Source of the DNA: Mycobacterium asiaticum
GTDB lineage: Bacteria > Actinomycetota > Actinomycetes > Mycobacteriales > Mycobacteriaceae
Assembly: GCF_001673365.1 (NCBI RefSeq)
Contig: NZ_LZLS01000132.1
Location: 30,225 to 94,224, forward strand
Reading direction: 5' to 3'
Length of the DNA stretch: 64,000 nt
In this document: one piece after another, positions 54,925 through 64,000 of the stretch
Layout: every line of letters begins with the position of its first letter
How positions within the stretch are numbered: position 1 is the stretch's first letter
Translations under genes and position numbers: made by a program
The notes under the pieces: model-generated
What the model saw: only the letters and a program-made list of their open reading frames with translations
The model's database searches: none
What the model was told of the DNA's origin: nothing

Positions 54925-55395
54925 TTAACCCGTCACCAACACGATGACGCCCGGCGGCTGGTCGGAAAGCGCCGAGATGCGCTTCTCCACTGGGGCTCCC
55001 AGCTTTTTGCCCACCGCCTCGGCGGTGGCCTTTTCGCTCTCTTCGCCGTAATAGACAGTGGTGGCTGAGACGTCAGCGACCACGAGGTTGGTCACCTCGG
55101 TGATCTTGAAGCCGGCCGCTTTGAGCTCGTCGGCGGTGGTCTTCGCGATGCCCTCGCGGGAGGAGATGTTGTACACCCGCACCTCGGCCTCGTTGGCCGC
55201 CGGCTTGGCGCTGGTCGACGATGTCGTCGCGGTGGCGCTGGACACCGTCGTTACCGGTGAAGCCTCATCGTCGGACTTTCCCGACGAGTCCAGGGCCTGC
55301 CAACCCAGCAACAGGAAAATCACACCCAGGAACAGCAGCACCATCACCATGGCCCGCAGGGGAAGACCCGAGGAGTCGGGTACGCGCTCGTTCAT
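54925..55395 (-). CDS. virR: VirR-like LytR_C-domain protein (Rv0431)
   Basis: 156 residues: a short cytosolic tail, one membrane helix (about 13-32, [20 protein letters not shown]), a Ser/Thr/Ala linker and a LytR_C domain ([62 protein letters not shown]). In M. tuberculosis VirR controls membrane-vesicle release and the link between membrane and cell wall. The order virR-sodC-Rv0433 is kept, all on one strand, 37 bases from sodC. ATG at 55395. Confidence 0.88.
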   Translation of the reverse strand: MNERVPDSSGLPLRAMVMVLLFLGVIFLLLGWQALDSSGKSDDEASPVTTVSSATATTSSTSAKPAANEAEVRVYNISSREGIAKTTADELKAAGFKITEVTNLVVADVSATTVYYGEESEKATAEAVGKKLGAPVEKRISALSDQPPGVIVLVTG

Positions 55396-55419
55396 CCGGC
55401 CAACTGTAGCCGGGGGCCC

Positions 55420-55728
55420 TCAGGTGACCTCGAAGCCGAGGCGCCGCGCGGCCCGCGCCTTCTGACGGCTGGCCCGCAGCCGTCGCAACCGCTTCACCAG
55501 CATCGGGTCGGCGGCGAGCGCTTCAGGGCGGTCGACCAGCGCGTTGAGTACTTGGTAGTAGCGCGTCGCCGACATCGAGAACAGCTCTTTGATCGCGTCT
55601 TCCTTCACCCCGGCGAACTTCCACCACTGCCGCTCAAAGGCCAGAATGTCGTGTTCGCGACGGGTCAGCCCATCGACGATCTGCGAGTCATCCCCCGATC
55701 GATTTGCCCGCGCCATGGCGCTGTCCAT
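55420..55728 (-). CDS. DUF3263 protein (Rv0430-like)
   Basis: 102 residues, exactly the length of Rv0430. The core is GLTRREHDILAFERQWWKFAGVKEDAIKELFSMSATRYYQVLNALVDRPEALAADPMLVKRLRRLRASRQKARAARRLG, a winged-helix or HTH-like segment with a very basic end. DUF3263 proteins are presumed DNA-binding. It is first in the Rv0430-virR-sodC-ligase string (24 bases to virR). ATG at 55728; Met5 is an alternative. Confidence 0.87.
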   Translation of the reverse strand: MDSAMARANRSGDDSQIVDGLTRREHDILAFERQWWKFAGVKEDAIKELFSMSATRYYQVLNALVDRPEALAADPMLVKRLRRLRASRQKARAARRLGFEVT

Positions 55729-56026
55729 ATCGCTTCCCCTGGACCCTTCCGGCGAGTACTCGAATGACTTGATCTACATAGGGGCAAATGTTTTGCGCGA
55801 ACATTGAAACACGTGCGGAAGTGTTGAGCCGTAAACCAGACCCGCGAGTCGGCTGACTTGCTGCGGATTACCTGGCCTGCTGCGGGCTGCGGGCCAGGCA
55901 GCGGCGCCCCGCGGGTCGACTCCGTCGCGTTGGTCACACTTGAATGTGGGCGCGCGGGGGCCCGGCCTCAGCCCGTTCCGGGCCGCTGGAAGATTCGTCG
56001 GTTGTCGGGCCTTAAGCTAGCCGACC
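55729..56026. other. Divergent intergenic region between Rv0430-like gene and def
   Basis: 298 bases with no gene that I can support. The half near 55729-55830 is richer in A/T (GATCTACATAGGGGCAAAT, then GTTTTGCGCG) and probably holds the promoter of the Rv0430-virR-sodC string; the def-side half is G/C-rich. No clear inverted repeat or known operator was seen. Short frames here look like chance. Confidence 0.5.
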
Positions 56027-56623
56027 ATGGCAGTCGTACCCATCCGCATCGTGGGAGATCCCGTCCTGCACAACCCGACGACCCCGATCGAGATCGGCGC
56101 CGACGGGTCACTCCCGGGCGAGTTGCCGGAGCTGATCAAGGACATGTACGACACCATGGACGCCGCCCACGGTGTCGGATTGGCCGCCAACCAGATCGGG
56201 CACGGCCTGCGCCTGTTCGTATACGACTGCTCCGAAGACCGCGGGCTGACCGACCGTCGCCGCGGCGTCATCATCAACCCCGTGCTGGAGACGTCCGAAA
56301 TCCCGGAAACCATGCCGTCTGCCGGACATGACGACGACGAAGGATGCCTGTCCGTTCCCGGCGAGACGTTCCCCACCGGGCGCGCCGACTGGGCCCGGGT
56401 CAGCGGACTCGACGCCGACGCGAAGCCGGTGACCGTCGAAGGCACCGGACTGTTCGCGCGCATGCTGCAGCACGAGACCGGGCACCTCGACGGTTTCCTC
56501 TACGTGGATTGCCTGATCGGCCGGCACGCACGCGCGGCGAAACGGGCTATCAAGGCCAACGGCTGGGGCGTTCCCGGACTGTCGTGGCTGCCGGGCGATG
56601 GGCCCGACCCGTTCGGTCACTGA
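56027..56623 (+). CDS. def: Peptide deformylase
   Basis: 198 residues (M. tuberculosis Def is 197). Removes the formyl group from new protein N-termini; essential. All three motifs are intact: [10 protein letters not shown] (49-58), EGCLS with metal-ligand Cys107 and QHETGHLDG with His149, Glu150 and His153. ATG at 56027. Its stop overlaps the GNAT start (TGATG), so def, the GNAT-like gene and xthA form a tight string. Confidence 0.96.
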   Translation: MAVVPIRIVGDPVLHNPTTPIEIGADGSLPGELPELIKDMYDTMDAAHGVGLAANQIGHGLRLFVYDCSEDRGLTDRRRGVIINPVLETSEIPETMPSAGHDDDEGCLSVPGETFPTGRADWARVSGLDADAKPVTVEGTGLFARMLQHETGHLDGFLYVDCLIGRHARAAKRAIKANGWGVPGLSWLPGDGPDPFGH

Positions 56624-57360
56624 TGATCTCGTGGCCGGACCTCGGGACGCGGGTGACGCTTCGATACCGTCGGCCCCCCGGATCCGTCCCGCCGCTGACA
56701 GACGCCGTTGGTCACCTGCTGGCGATCGAGCCAGTCGTTCGGGTTCGGACCAAGACGAACACGATCGTCGAGATTGCCCCTAGCGACGTGGTGGTGCTGC
56801 GGGTACTGAGCGACGCACCGGTGCGCACCGCCGATATCCGCAACCTCGAGCGCGCGGCCGCGGCGGCCGCGCCGGGCGCCGAGGAATTCTGGTTAGACGG
56901 TTGGCTGCTGCGCGGCCACGGTGCCACTCCGGCCGCCAATTCGGCTGTGCCGCTTGACCTCTCGGCTAGCGTCAGCGCCATCCCGGCAATCGTCGCGTGG
57001 TATCGCGCACGCGGATTGCCACCGCGGCTGCTCATCCCGGACCGCCTCTTGCGCGTGGACCTGGTCAGCGTCCACACCGAAAACGTCTTGGTGCGCGAAG
57101 TGAATGTGGAGCCGCGCGACGTCACCGACCATGCGCCAGCTGTGGTGACCGACGCACCCGACGGCACGCGCTGGGTCGGCCTGCCGGCCGCGTTGACCCG
57201 CGACCGCTTTGACGACCTGTTGGCCTGGGGCGCCGCTTACGGCGCGACCCGAGCGTACGTTTGCGTCGCAGACACCGACTCGGCCGCGGCGCGCGCACTG
57301 GGCTTTGGGCTCCACCACCGCCGCCGGTATGTCCTACCACCTGAAAACAGGAGCACCTGA
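56623..57360 (+). CDS. Rv0428c-like GNAT-family protein, shortened
   Basis: 245 residues. The N-terminal SH3-like part (ISWPDLGTRVTLRYRRPPGSVPPLTDAVGHLLAIEPVVRVRTKTNTIVEIAPSDVVVLRVL) and the linker EEFWLDGWLLRGHGATPAANSAVPLD follow Rv0428c. Where I recall about 56 more residues there, with the first strands and helices of the GNAT core, this protein passes from NVEPRDVTDH directly to APAVVTDAPDGTRWVGLPAALT. The C-terminal ALGFGLHHRRRYVLP is kept. Acetyl-CoA binding may therefore be impaired. ATG overlaps def; its stop overlaps the xthA start. Confidence 0.8.
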   Translation: MISWPDLGTRVTLRYRRPPGSVPPLTDAVGHLLAIEPVVRVRTKTNTIVEIAPSDVVVLRVLSDAPVRTADIRNLERAAAAAAPGAEEFWLDGWLLRGHGATPAANSAVPLDLSASVSAIPAIVAWYRARGLPPRLLIPDRLLRVDLVSVHTENVLVREVNVEPRDVTDHAPAVVTDAPDGTRWVGLPAALTRDRFDDLLAWGAAYGATRAYVCVADTDSAAARALGFGLHHRRRYVLPPENRST

Positions 57361-58199
57361 TGACCGACGACCGTTCTGATTCGCCGCGCCTACGAGTGGC
57401 CACCTGGAACGTGAACTCGATCCGCACCCGGTTGGACCGCGTCGTCGATTGGCTCGATCGTGCCGAGGTCGATGTGCTGGCGATGCAGGAGACCAAGTGC
57501 TCGGACACCCAGTTTCCCGCCCTGCCACTGATCGAGCGCGGCTACGAGGTCGCGCACGTCGGCTTCAACCAGTGGAACGGTGTGGCGATCGCCTCCCGGG
57601 TAGGCCTCGAGGACGTACAGGTCGGTTTCGAGGGCCAGCCGAGCTGGAGCAGCAAGCCCGACGTCGCCGCCGCGGCTGAGGCCCGCGCCTTGGGCGCCAC
57701 CTGTGCCGGTGTGCGGGTCTGGAGTCTGTATGTGCCGAACGGGCGTTCGCTCGGCGATCCGCACTACGCCTACAAACTGGATTGGCTTTCGGCCCTACGC
57801 AATACGGCCGAGGGCTGGCTGCGCGACGACCCTTCGGCACCGATCGCTCTGGTCGGGGACTGGAACATCGCGCCCACCGATGACGACGTCTGGAGCACCG
57901 AGTTCTATGCGGGATGTACGCACGTCTCCGAGCCGGAACGCAACGCCTTCAACGCCATCGTCGACGCCCAATTCACCGATGTGGTAAGGCCTTTCACGCC
58001 CGGCCCCGGTGTCTACACCTATTGGGACTACACCCAGTTGCGGTTCCCGAAGAGGCAGGGCATGCGCATTGACTTCATCCTCGGCTCACCGGCCCTGGCG
58101 GACCGGGTGATCGACGCGCAGATCGTGCGCGAAGAACGCAAAGGCAAGGCGCCCAGCGATCACGCACCGGTGTTGGTCGACCTGCGTGTCGAAAGTTGA
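57360..58199 (+). CDS. xthA: Exodeoxyribonuclease III / AP endonuclease
   Basis: 279 residues of the ExoIII/EEP family. Cuts DNA at abasic sites and trims 3' ends. Motifs: ATWNVNSIRTRLDRVVDWL (Asn), LAMQETKCSDTQFP (metal Glu), WSLYVPNGRSLGDP (Tyr and Asn), LVGDWNIAPTDDDVW (Asp-x-Asn), TYWDYTQLRFPKRQGMRIDFILGS and APSDHAPVLVDL (final Asp-His). The ATG overlaps the GNAT stop. Length fits Rv0427c (291 as I recall). Confidence 0.95.
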   Translation: MTDDRSDSPRLRVATWNVNSIRTRLDRVVDWLDRAEVDVLAMQETKCSDTQFPALPLIERGYEVAHVGFNQWNGVAIASRVGLEDVQVGFEGQPSWSSKPDVAAAAEARALGATCAGVRVWSLYVPNGRSLGDPHYAYKLDWLSALRNTAEGWLRDDPSAPIALVGDWNIAPTDDDVWSTEFYAGCTHVSEPERNAFNAIVDAQFTDVVRPFTPGPGVYTYWDYTQLRFPKRQGMRIDFILGSPALADRVIDAQIVREERKGKAPSDHAPVLVDLRVES

Positions 58200-58285
58200 G
58201 AGTGCCTGTGAATTCCATTGTGAATTCTGGTGAACTGCATCTTCGGGGGGTATACAGGCCTAAGAAACTAGGCCAGGGAGTCATC

Positions 58286-58732
58286 ATGGGTGTCACGGGC
58301 GCCGGAGTGGTACGCGGAGTGGGTCGAACAGTAAGTCGGGCGGCGACAGCGACCACGGCCGCTGCCGGAGCCGTCGGGGGCGCGGCGGTCAACGGGATCG
58401 TCGGGGGCGTCAAGGGCGCCGCCGACGGCATTCAGCAAGGACTCAGCACCGGCAGCAAGTCGACGCCGGCCGCGGCCCTCGCCCTCGGCGCGATCGGGGC
58501 CGCGGGTCTGGTCGAGTGGCCCATCCTGCTGGCCGTCGGTGGCGGAGCGCTACTGCTGCGCAAAATAAACCAGACACCCGATCAGACCAACCAGCCAGTG
58601 AAGGCCAAACTCGCGCCCGTACCGGACACCCCGGCGAAGAAAGCCGCCCCGCAAAAGGCGCCCACCAAGACGGCCGCTAAGAAGACAGCCGGCCGGCGGG
58701 CCGGGAATTCCGATCTGCGCAGCACCAATTAG
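58286..58732 (+). CDS. Small glycine/alanine-rich membrane-associated protein (Rv0426c-like)
   Basis: 148 residues from ATG at 58286 with GGGAG 6 bases upstream (Rv0426c is 147). The first half is Gly/Ala-rich (GAGVVRGVGRTVSRAATATTAAAGAVGGAAVNGIVGGVKGAADGIQQGLSTG); a membrane helix lies at about 60-90 (AAALALGAIGAAGLVEWPILLAVGGGALLL); the tail is Lys/Pro/Ala-rich, histone-like (APQKAPTKTAAKKTAGRR). The phrase LVEWPILLAVGGGALLL is mirrored by LIDWPVALVIGTGHILA in the next plus-strand gene, so the two share a membrane module. Function unknown; the basic tail could bind DNA or nucleoid. Confidence 0.82.
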   Translation: MGVTGAGVVRGVGRTVSRAATATTAAAGAVGGAAVNGIVGGVKGAADGIQQGLSTGSKSTPAAALALGAIGAAGLVEWPILLAVGGGALLLRKINQTPDQTNQPVKAKLAPVPDTPAKKAAPQKAPTKTAAKKTAGRRAGNSDLRSTN

Positions 58733-58746
58733 GCAAGCGGCGCGCT

Positions 58747-58944
58747 CTACCCGGCTGCTCGCTCGCGTAACTGTGGGGTGGGCCGCCCCGGCTCGCACTT
58801 CTGAGTATCGGAGCCGACGACGTCCAGCACGCCAGCGCGCCACAACAGCGCGTAAAGCTCCGTCAAAGGCCCCCTCAGCAACACGGCGAAAGACGAGGCC
58901 AGCGGGTCGGCCGGGTGGTCGGTCCTCGTGATATCTCCGGTCAT
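58747..58944 (-). CDS. Possible small protein
   Basis: A 65-residue frame, MTGDITRTDHPADPLASSFAVLLRGPLTELYALLWRAGVLDVVGSDTQKCEPGRPTPQLRERAAG, between the two DUF-type genes and on the opposite strand. It has a plausible helix (SFAVLLRGPLTELYALLWRAGVL) and a GGGA just before the ATG. I recognise no family. It would fill the space where ctpH stands in M. tuberculosis. It could be chance. Confidence 0.35.
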   Translation of the reverse strand: MTGDITRTDHPADPLASSFAVLLRGPLTELYALLWRAGVLDVVGSDTQKCEPGRPTPQLRERAAG

Positions 58945-59007
58945 AGTCCCGACGTTGACCGCAGCAACCGGCAGGATGGCAAATCCTTAGTTACCGAAAG
59001 GCAAATG

Positions 59008-59283
59008 ATGGCGGAAAAGAAAGAACGCCGCGAAACCTCCCAGCGCGACGCGGTAAAGAGGATTCGCGAAGGAGAAACCTTCGCGATACAGCTCCCGGTG
59101 CTGGGACGCGTAACAGTTCCGCGGCCCGAACAACTCGCCTATTACGGGGGTCTGGCCGCTCTGGCCGCCTTTGAACTCATCGACTGGCCAGTTGCTCTGG
59201 TTATCGGCACTGGCCACATTTTGGCCAGCAATCACCGCAGCCAGCTACTGGAGGAACTCGGCGAGGCGCTCGAAGAGGCCTAG
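59008..59283 (+). CDS. Small membrane-associated protein (Rv0424c-like)
   Basis: 91 residues, the same length as Rv0424c. A charged N-terminus (MAEKKERRETSQRDAVKRIREGE) is followed by LPVLGRVTVPRPEQLAYYGGLAALAAFELIDWPVALVIGTGHILASNHRSQLLEELGEALEEA with one membrane-like segment. ATG at 59008 has AAAGG 6 bases upstream; ATG at 59005 is one codon longer. It shares the WP-hydrophobic-GTG module with the Rv0426c-like protein. In M. tuberculosis ctpH lies between them; here it is gone. Function unknown. Confidence 0.8.
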   Translation: MAEKKERRETSQRDAVKRIREGETFAIQLPVLGRVTVPRPEQLAYYGGLAALAAFELIDWPVALVIGTGHILASNHRSQLLEELGEALEEA

Positions 59284-59290
59284 CTCGTCA

Positions 59291-59638
59291 TCAATGCAGC
59301 GCGCCGGACAACGTCGCATATATGTCGAAGATCCGGTCCAGTTCCGTCACCTGGATCGGCTGCAGCACCTGCGGATGGTCGGCCACCAGCCGTACGGTCG
59401 TCCCGGCGCGCTTGCCCGCGTCGTGGCAGTCCAATACCGCGTTCAACCCGGCACTGCCCAAGAAGTTCACCGCGTGCAGATCGACGATCAGCAAGCGCCT
59501 CGGGTGGGTAGCGGCCACGTCGAGCGCACTGTTCAACTCGGTGGCCAGCCTGTCGACAGTCGAGGAATCGACGTCACCTTTAACCCACACGACCACTGCG
59601 TCCGCACCAGATTCCTGCCCGACGTCCAGCAAACCCAT
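59291..59638 (-). CDS. STAS-domain protein, anti-sigma factor antagonist type
   Basis: 115 residues, one STAS domain: DAVVVWVKGDVDSSTVDRLATELNSALDVA, then RLLIVDLHAVNFLGSAGLNAVLDCHDAGKRAGTTVRLVADHPQVLQPIQVTELDRIFDIYATL. The phosphorylatable serine is the Ser of FLGSAGLN. Such proteins bind an anti-sigma kinase and free a sigma factor, usually SigF in mycobacteria. ATG at 59638 has GGGCGGG upstream; a TTG at 59665 is longer. It lies 104 bases after a PAS-ANTAR gene on the same strand, so they may act together in stress signalling. Confidence 0.85.
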   Translation of the reverse strand: MGLLDVGQESGADAVVVWVKGDVDSSTVDRLATELNSALDVAATHPRRLLIVDLHAVNFLGSAGLNAVLDCHDAGKRAGTTVRLVADHPQVLQPIQVTELDRIFDIYATLSGALH

Positions 59639-59742
59639 CGCGTCAACCCGCCCTAAATGTGTCAAATTTCGGCCGGTGGAAAGGCGCGGAAACCCGATTC
59701 CGCAGACCGTCCCGTCCTAGATATGTGGAGCTTAACGTTGGT

Positions 59743-60414
59743 TTAACGGCCGGATTCGTCGGGGATCCGCTCGTGCACGGTCAGCAACAGATGGTCGAAC
59801 TGGCTCTGCGCGGCAGACGACGGGGTGCCCAACGAGCGGACCTCTTCCAGCAATTGCCTGGCTAACGCGCGCACCTTGCTGTTGGTTTCCTGCGACCGCC
59901 ACTGCAAAACACCGAAGGCCTGCTCGGCACTGACCCGGTAGACATACATCAGCACGCCTTTGGCCTGCTCGATGGCCGCGCGGTTTTCGAACAGGTCCGG
60001 CAGGGCCTCATCGAGCACTTCCTGGCGTGCCTCGTCGAAGCTGTCGGTGAGGTCGATGTAATGGCCGGCGGTGCCCAACAGCGTGCCGTTGTCGTCGAAC
60101 ATGCGGTCGGCCACCACGATCGCGTCGTGCACGTTTCCCGCGGTGTCGATGAACCGGTGCCGACTGGAGAAGGGCTCTCCGGACTGCAGCGCATAGTCGA
60201 GCAGGTCCTGCACGTGCGCACGGTCATCCGGATGCTTGTGCGACATCAGCAGTTTCGTGGTGGGCTCGACGGATCCGGGTTCATAACCGTGCATCCGGGC
60301 CACCTCGTCCGACCACTCCCAGCGCTGTCCGACGAACCAGAAGCGGAAACTGCCGACGTTGAGGTAAGGACCGGCACCGGCGGCCAGCACGCGACTGATC
60401 GACGGCTCATTCAC
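59743..60414 (-). CDS. PAS-ANTAR regulator
   Basis: 223 residues. The N-terminal PAS domain (about 20-125) has FRFWFVGQRWEWSDEVARMHGYEPGSVEPTTKLLMSHKHPDDRAHVQDLL and the closing GTAGHYIDLTDSFDEARQEVL. The C-terminal ANTAR domain is LFENRAAIEQAKGVLMYVYRVSAEQAFGVLQWRSQETNSKVRALARQLLEEV, with the usual AIEQAKGxLM signature. ANTAR proteins bind two-hexaloop RNA hairpins and prevent transcription termination. The PAS part senses a ligand or redox state. GTG at 60414. No target hairpin was identified in this window. Confidence 0.85.
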   Translation of the reverse strand: MNEPSISRVLAAGAGPYLNVGSFRFWFVGQRWEWSDEVARMHGYEPGSVEPTTKLLMSHKHPDDRAHVQDLLDYALQSGEPFSSRHRFIDTAGNVHDAIVVADRMFDDNGTLLGTAGHYIDLTDSFDEARQEVLDEALPDLFENRAAIEQAKGVLMYVYRVSAEQAFGVLQWRSQETNSKVRALARQLLEEVRSLGTPSSAAQSQFDHLLLTVHERIPDESGR

Positions 60415-60546
60415 GTCAGCATCATCGCATTAGGTGCGGACCTCGGCCACTTCGCCACCACCACGCCGGCTCGTCGAAACCGCCTTCACCAGCGCGTTCA
60501 ATAACTATGCAGTAACTGCGCAACACCTGGTCGGCACCGTCACACC

Positions 60547-62106
60547 ATGTCGTACGTAATCGCAGCGCCCGAATTCGTGGCGGCAGCGGCAACCGATCTG
60601 GCCAACGTCGCTTCCACCATCAGTAGCGCCAATACCGCGGCCGCGGCCGGGACCAGGACGGTACTGGCCGCCGGTGCCGACGAAATATCTGTGGCGATCG
60701 CCGCCCTGTTCGACAGCCACGCGCAGACCTACCAACTCATCAGCGACCAGGCCGCCGCGTTTCACGCGCAGTTTGTCCAGGTTCTCAACGCCGGGGCGGA
60801 CGCGTACGCCAGCGCCGAATCCACCAACGTCGCTCAGGTGGTGCTGGACGCGGTCAACTCACCCACCCGCGCGTTGCTGGGCCGTCCGCTGATCGGTGAC
60901 GGCCTCAGCGCGACGTCCCCCGGCGGTGACGGCGAGGCCGGCGGCCTCTTATTCGGCAACGGCGGTAACGGCGCAGCAGGCGGCGACTACCAGAACGGCG
61001 GCCGCGGCGGGGCGGCCGGACTGCTCGGTAACGGCGGCGCCGGCGGGACCGGCGGACTAGGCGCGACCGGAGGCAGCGGCGGCACCGGCGGTTGGCTCTT
61101 CGGCAACGGCGGGCCCGGCGGGACCGGCGGGTTCGGGGCTGCGGCCACCGCGACGACCGCTGGCGGGAGCGGTGGGAACGGCGGCGACGGCGGCGGCACC
61201 GGGTTCTTTGGCACCGGCGGTGCCGGCGGACACGGCGGCGTGGGCGGTTCCGGCGCGCCCGTGCTCGGCGGTGGTAACGGCGGCAACGGTGGTTCCGGTG
61301 GGTACGGCGGAAGCGGGGGCATCTTCTACGGCGACGGCGGGGCCGGCGGGGCGGGAGCCGCGGGTGGAGACGGCGGCATCCAGGCCCAGGCCGGGTTCGG
61401 CGGGATTGGCGGCCGCGGCGGTTCGGCGCAGTGGTTCGGCAGCGGCGGCGCCGGGGGCACCGGAGGAGTTGGCGGCGGCGGACCCACCAGCGGCGGCACC
61501 GGCGGATTCGGCGGCGATGGTGGCCGGGGCGGATGGTTCCTGGGTAACGGCGGGGACGCCGGCGGCGGCGGAAACGGCGGAGTCACGACCAGCGGCGGCT
61601 CGGGCGGTACCGGCGGGTCGGGTGGGTATGGCGGCCTGAGCGGGCAGATCGGCAACGGCGGGGCGGGCGGCGCAGGCGGGAACGGCACTGCAGCAAGCGC
61701 TCCAGACCGCACCGGCGGGTCGGGCGGCGGCGGCGGCTTCGGCGGTGACGCCGCGCTGTTCGGCTCCGGCGGCTACGCCGGCTCCGGCGGCTTCGCCGGC
61801 GACGGCGGCGCGATCGGCGGTGGCGGGGATGGCGGTAACGGCGGCAATGGCGGCCACAGCGGGCTGATCGGCAACGGCGGTGGCGCTGGAGTTGGCCGGG
61901 CGGGTGGCAGAGGCTTGTTCGGTGGCGCCGGTGGTGACGGCGGCGAAGGAGGCAACGCCGTCGGGCTGATCGGTGACGGCGGTAACGGCGGCAGCGCGGG
62001 GGCCGGTGGCGTTCCCTTCAATGTCGGCCAATTCGGTTCAGCCGGCAACGCCGGTGGCGGCGGCTCCAAGGGCGCGCTGTTCGGCACCCCGGGCGCACCC
62101 GGCTGA
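60547..62106 (+). CDS. PE_PGRS family protein
   Basis: 519 residues. The PE domain (about 1-100) is [67 protein letters not shown], with the ESX-5-type YxxxE motif in YASAE near residue 95. The linker has [12 protein letters not shown]. The rest is GGxGGxGG-type PGRS repeats, about 400 residues of Gly/Ala triplets, many ending in NGG or GGAGG. The protein ends with [15 protein letters not shown] proteins are exported by ESX-5 and are found in slow-growing species related to M. tuberculosis. ATG at 60547. Inserted between Rv0424c-like genes and thiC. Confidence 0.93.
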   Translation: MSYVIAAPEFVAAAATDLANVASTISSANTAAAAGTRTVLAAGADEISVAIAALFDSHAQTYQLISDQAAAFHAQFVQVLNAGADAYASAESTNVAQVVLDAVNSPTRALLGRPLIGDGLSATSPGGDGEAGGLLFGNGGNGAAGGDYQNGGRGGAAGLLGNGGAGGTGGLGATGGSGGTGGWLFGNGGPGGTGGFGAAATATTAGGSGGNGGDGGGTGFFGTGGAGGHGGVGGSGAPVLGGGNGGNGGSGGYGGSGGIFYGDGGAGGAGAAGGDGGIQAQAGFGGIGGRGGSAQWFGSGGAGGTGGVGGGGPTSGGTGGFGGDGGRGGWFLGNGGDAGGGGNGGVTTSGGSGGTGGSGGYGGLSGQIGNGGAGGAGGNGTAASAPDRTGGSGGGGGFGGDAALFGSGGYAGSGGFAGDGGAIGGGGDGGNGGNGGHSGLIGNGGGAGVGRAGGRGLFGGAGGDGGEGGNAVGLIGDGGNGGSAGAGGVPFNVGQFGSAGNAGGGGSKGALFGTPGAPG

Positions 62107-62208
62107 GTGCTGTTCGCCCATTCCCGGCGCACCAGGCGTCAACCGCTGACCCACGGTTCTGCACACCGGGCCCGCGCTGCGCTAGCGTTAGGGACACCAC
62201 CAACAATT

Positions 62209-64000
<1,792 letters not shown>

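Noticed and set aside
61057..62031. Long minus-strand frames opposite the PE_PGRS gene
   Set aside because: They arise from GGC-rich repeats read backwards (Ala/Pro-rich) and have no domains.
60900..62100. CRISPR-like or tandem repeat array
   Set aside because: The short GGCGGC-type repeats are in-frame codons of the PGRS region, not spaced repeats.

Overview
This is a high-GC actinobacterial chromosome segment from a Mycobacterium. The backbone matches, in reversed orientation, the Mycobacterium tuberculosis H37Rv stretch from Rv0467 (icl1) to Rv0423c/Rv0422c (thiC/thiD): icl1, ramB, lpdC, an Rv0458-type aldehyde dehydrogenase, an Rv0457c peptidase, echA2, Rv0455c, mmpS4-mmpL4, Rv0446c-sigK-rskA, Rv0443, PPE10, Rv0441c, groEL2, Rv0439c, moeA2, psd, pssA, an Rv0435c AAA ATPase, Rv0434, an Rv0433 ligase, sodC, virR, Rv0430, def, Rv0428c, xthA, Rv0426c, Rv0424c and thiC. 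A PPE-MPTR protein and a PE_PGRS protein point to a slow grower outside the tuberculosis complex. Rv numbers are from memory of gene order and sequence; no search was run.

Layout. 1-6.4 kb holds carbon-source control and dihydrolipoamide dehydrogenase: icl1, an acyl-ACP thioesterase, ramB and lpdC with small membrane proteins. 6.4-13.2 kb holds an aldehyde dehydrogenase, an S9 oligopeptidase, membrane proteins and an enoyl-CoA hydratase. 13.2-22.3 kb is a siderophore/lipid export island: the Rv0455c-like secreted factor, a small Cys-rich protein, an extra mmpS-mmpL pair, a TetR regulator, then the mmpS4-mmpL4 orthologues. 22.3-24.5 kb is the sigK-rskA module with a SigK-like promoter. 24.5-30.1 kb holds a membrane protein, DinB, VOC, an amidohydrolase, PPE10 and Rv0441c.

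30-39 kb and 40.8-44.2 kb are accessory blocks on either side of groEL2: SDR/TetR, epimerase/OYE, a PucR regulator, an Rv1733c-like membrane protein, two GreA/GreB C-domain proteins with a DUF4189 secreted protein, and a TetR-controlled flavin monooxygenase plus alpha/beta hydrolase. groEL2 has two CIRCE operators and a strong terminator. 44.2-59.3 kb returns to the conserved backbone: molybdopterin, phosphatidylserine/phosphatidylethanolamine synthesis, AAA ATPase, sodC, def and xthA. 59.3-62.1 kb has a STAS protein, a PAS-ANTAR protein and a PE_PGRS protein, followed by a TPP riboswitch, thiC and the first codons of probable thiD.

Main differences from the H37Rv order as recalled: no PPE11/Rv0454, no ufaA1 block (Rv0447c-Rv0449c), no DUF779 gene (Rv0459), no ctpH (Rv0425c), a shortened Rv0428c, and several inserted regulator/enzyme pairs. 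Many genes overlap by ATGA or GTGA, so translational coupling is common.
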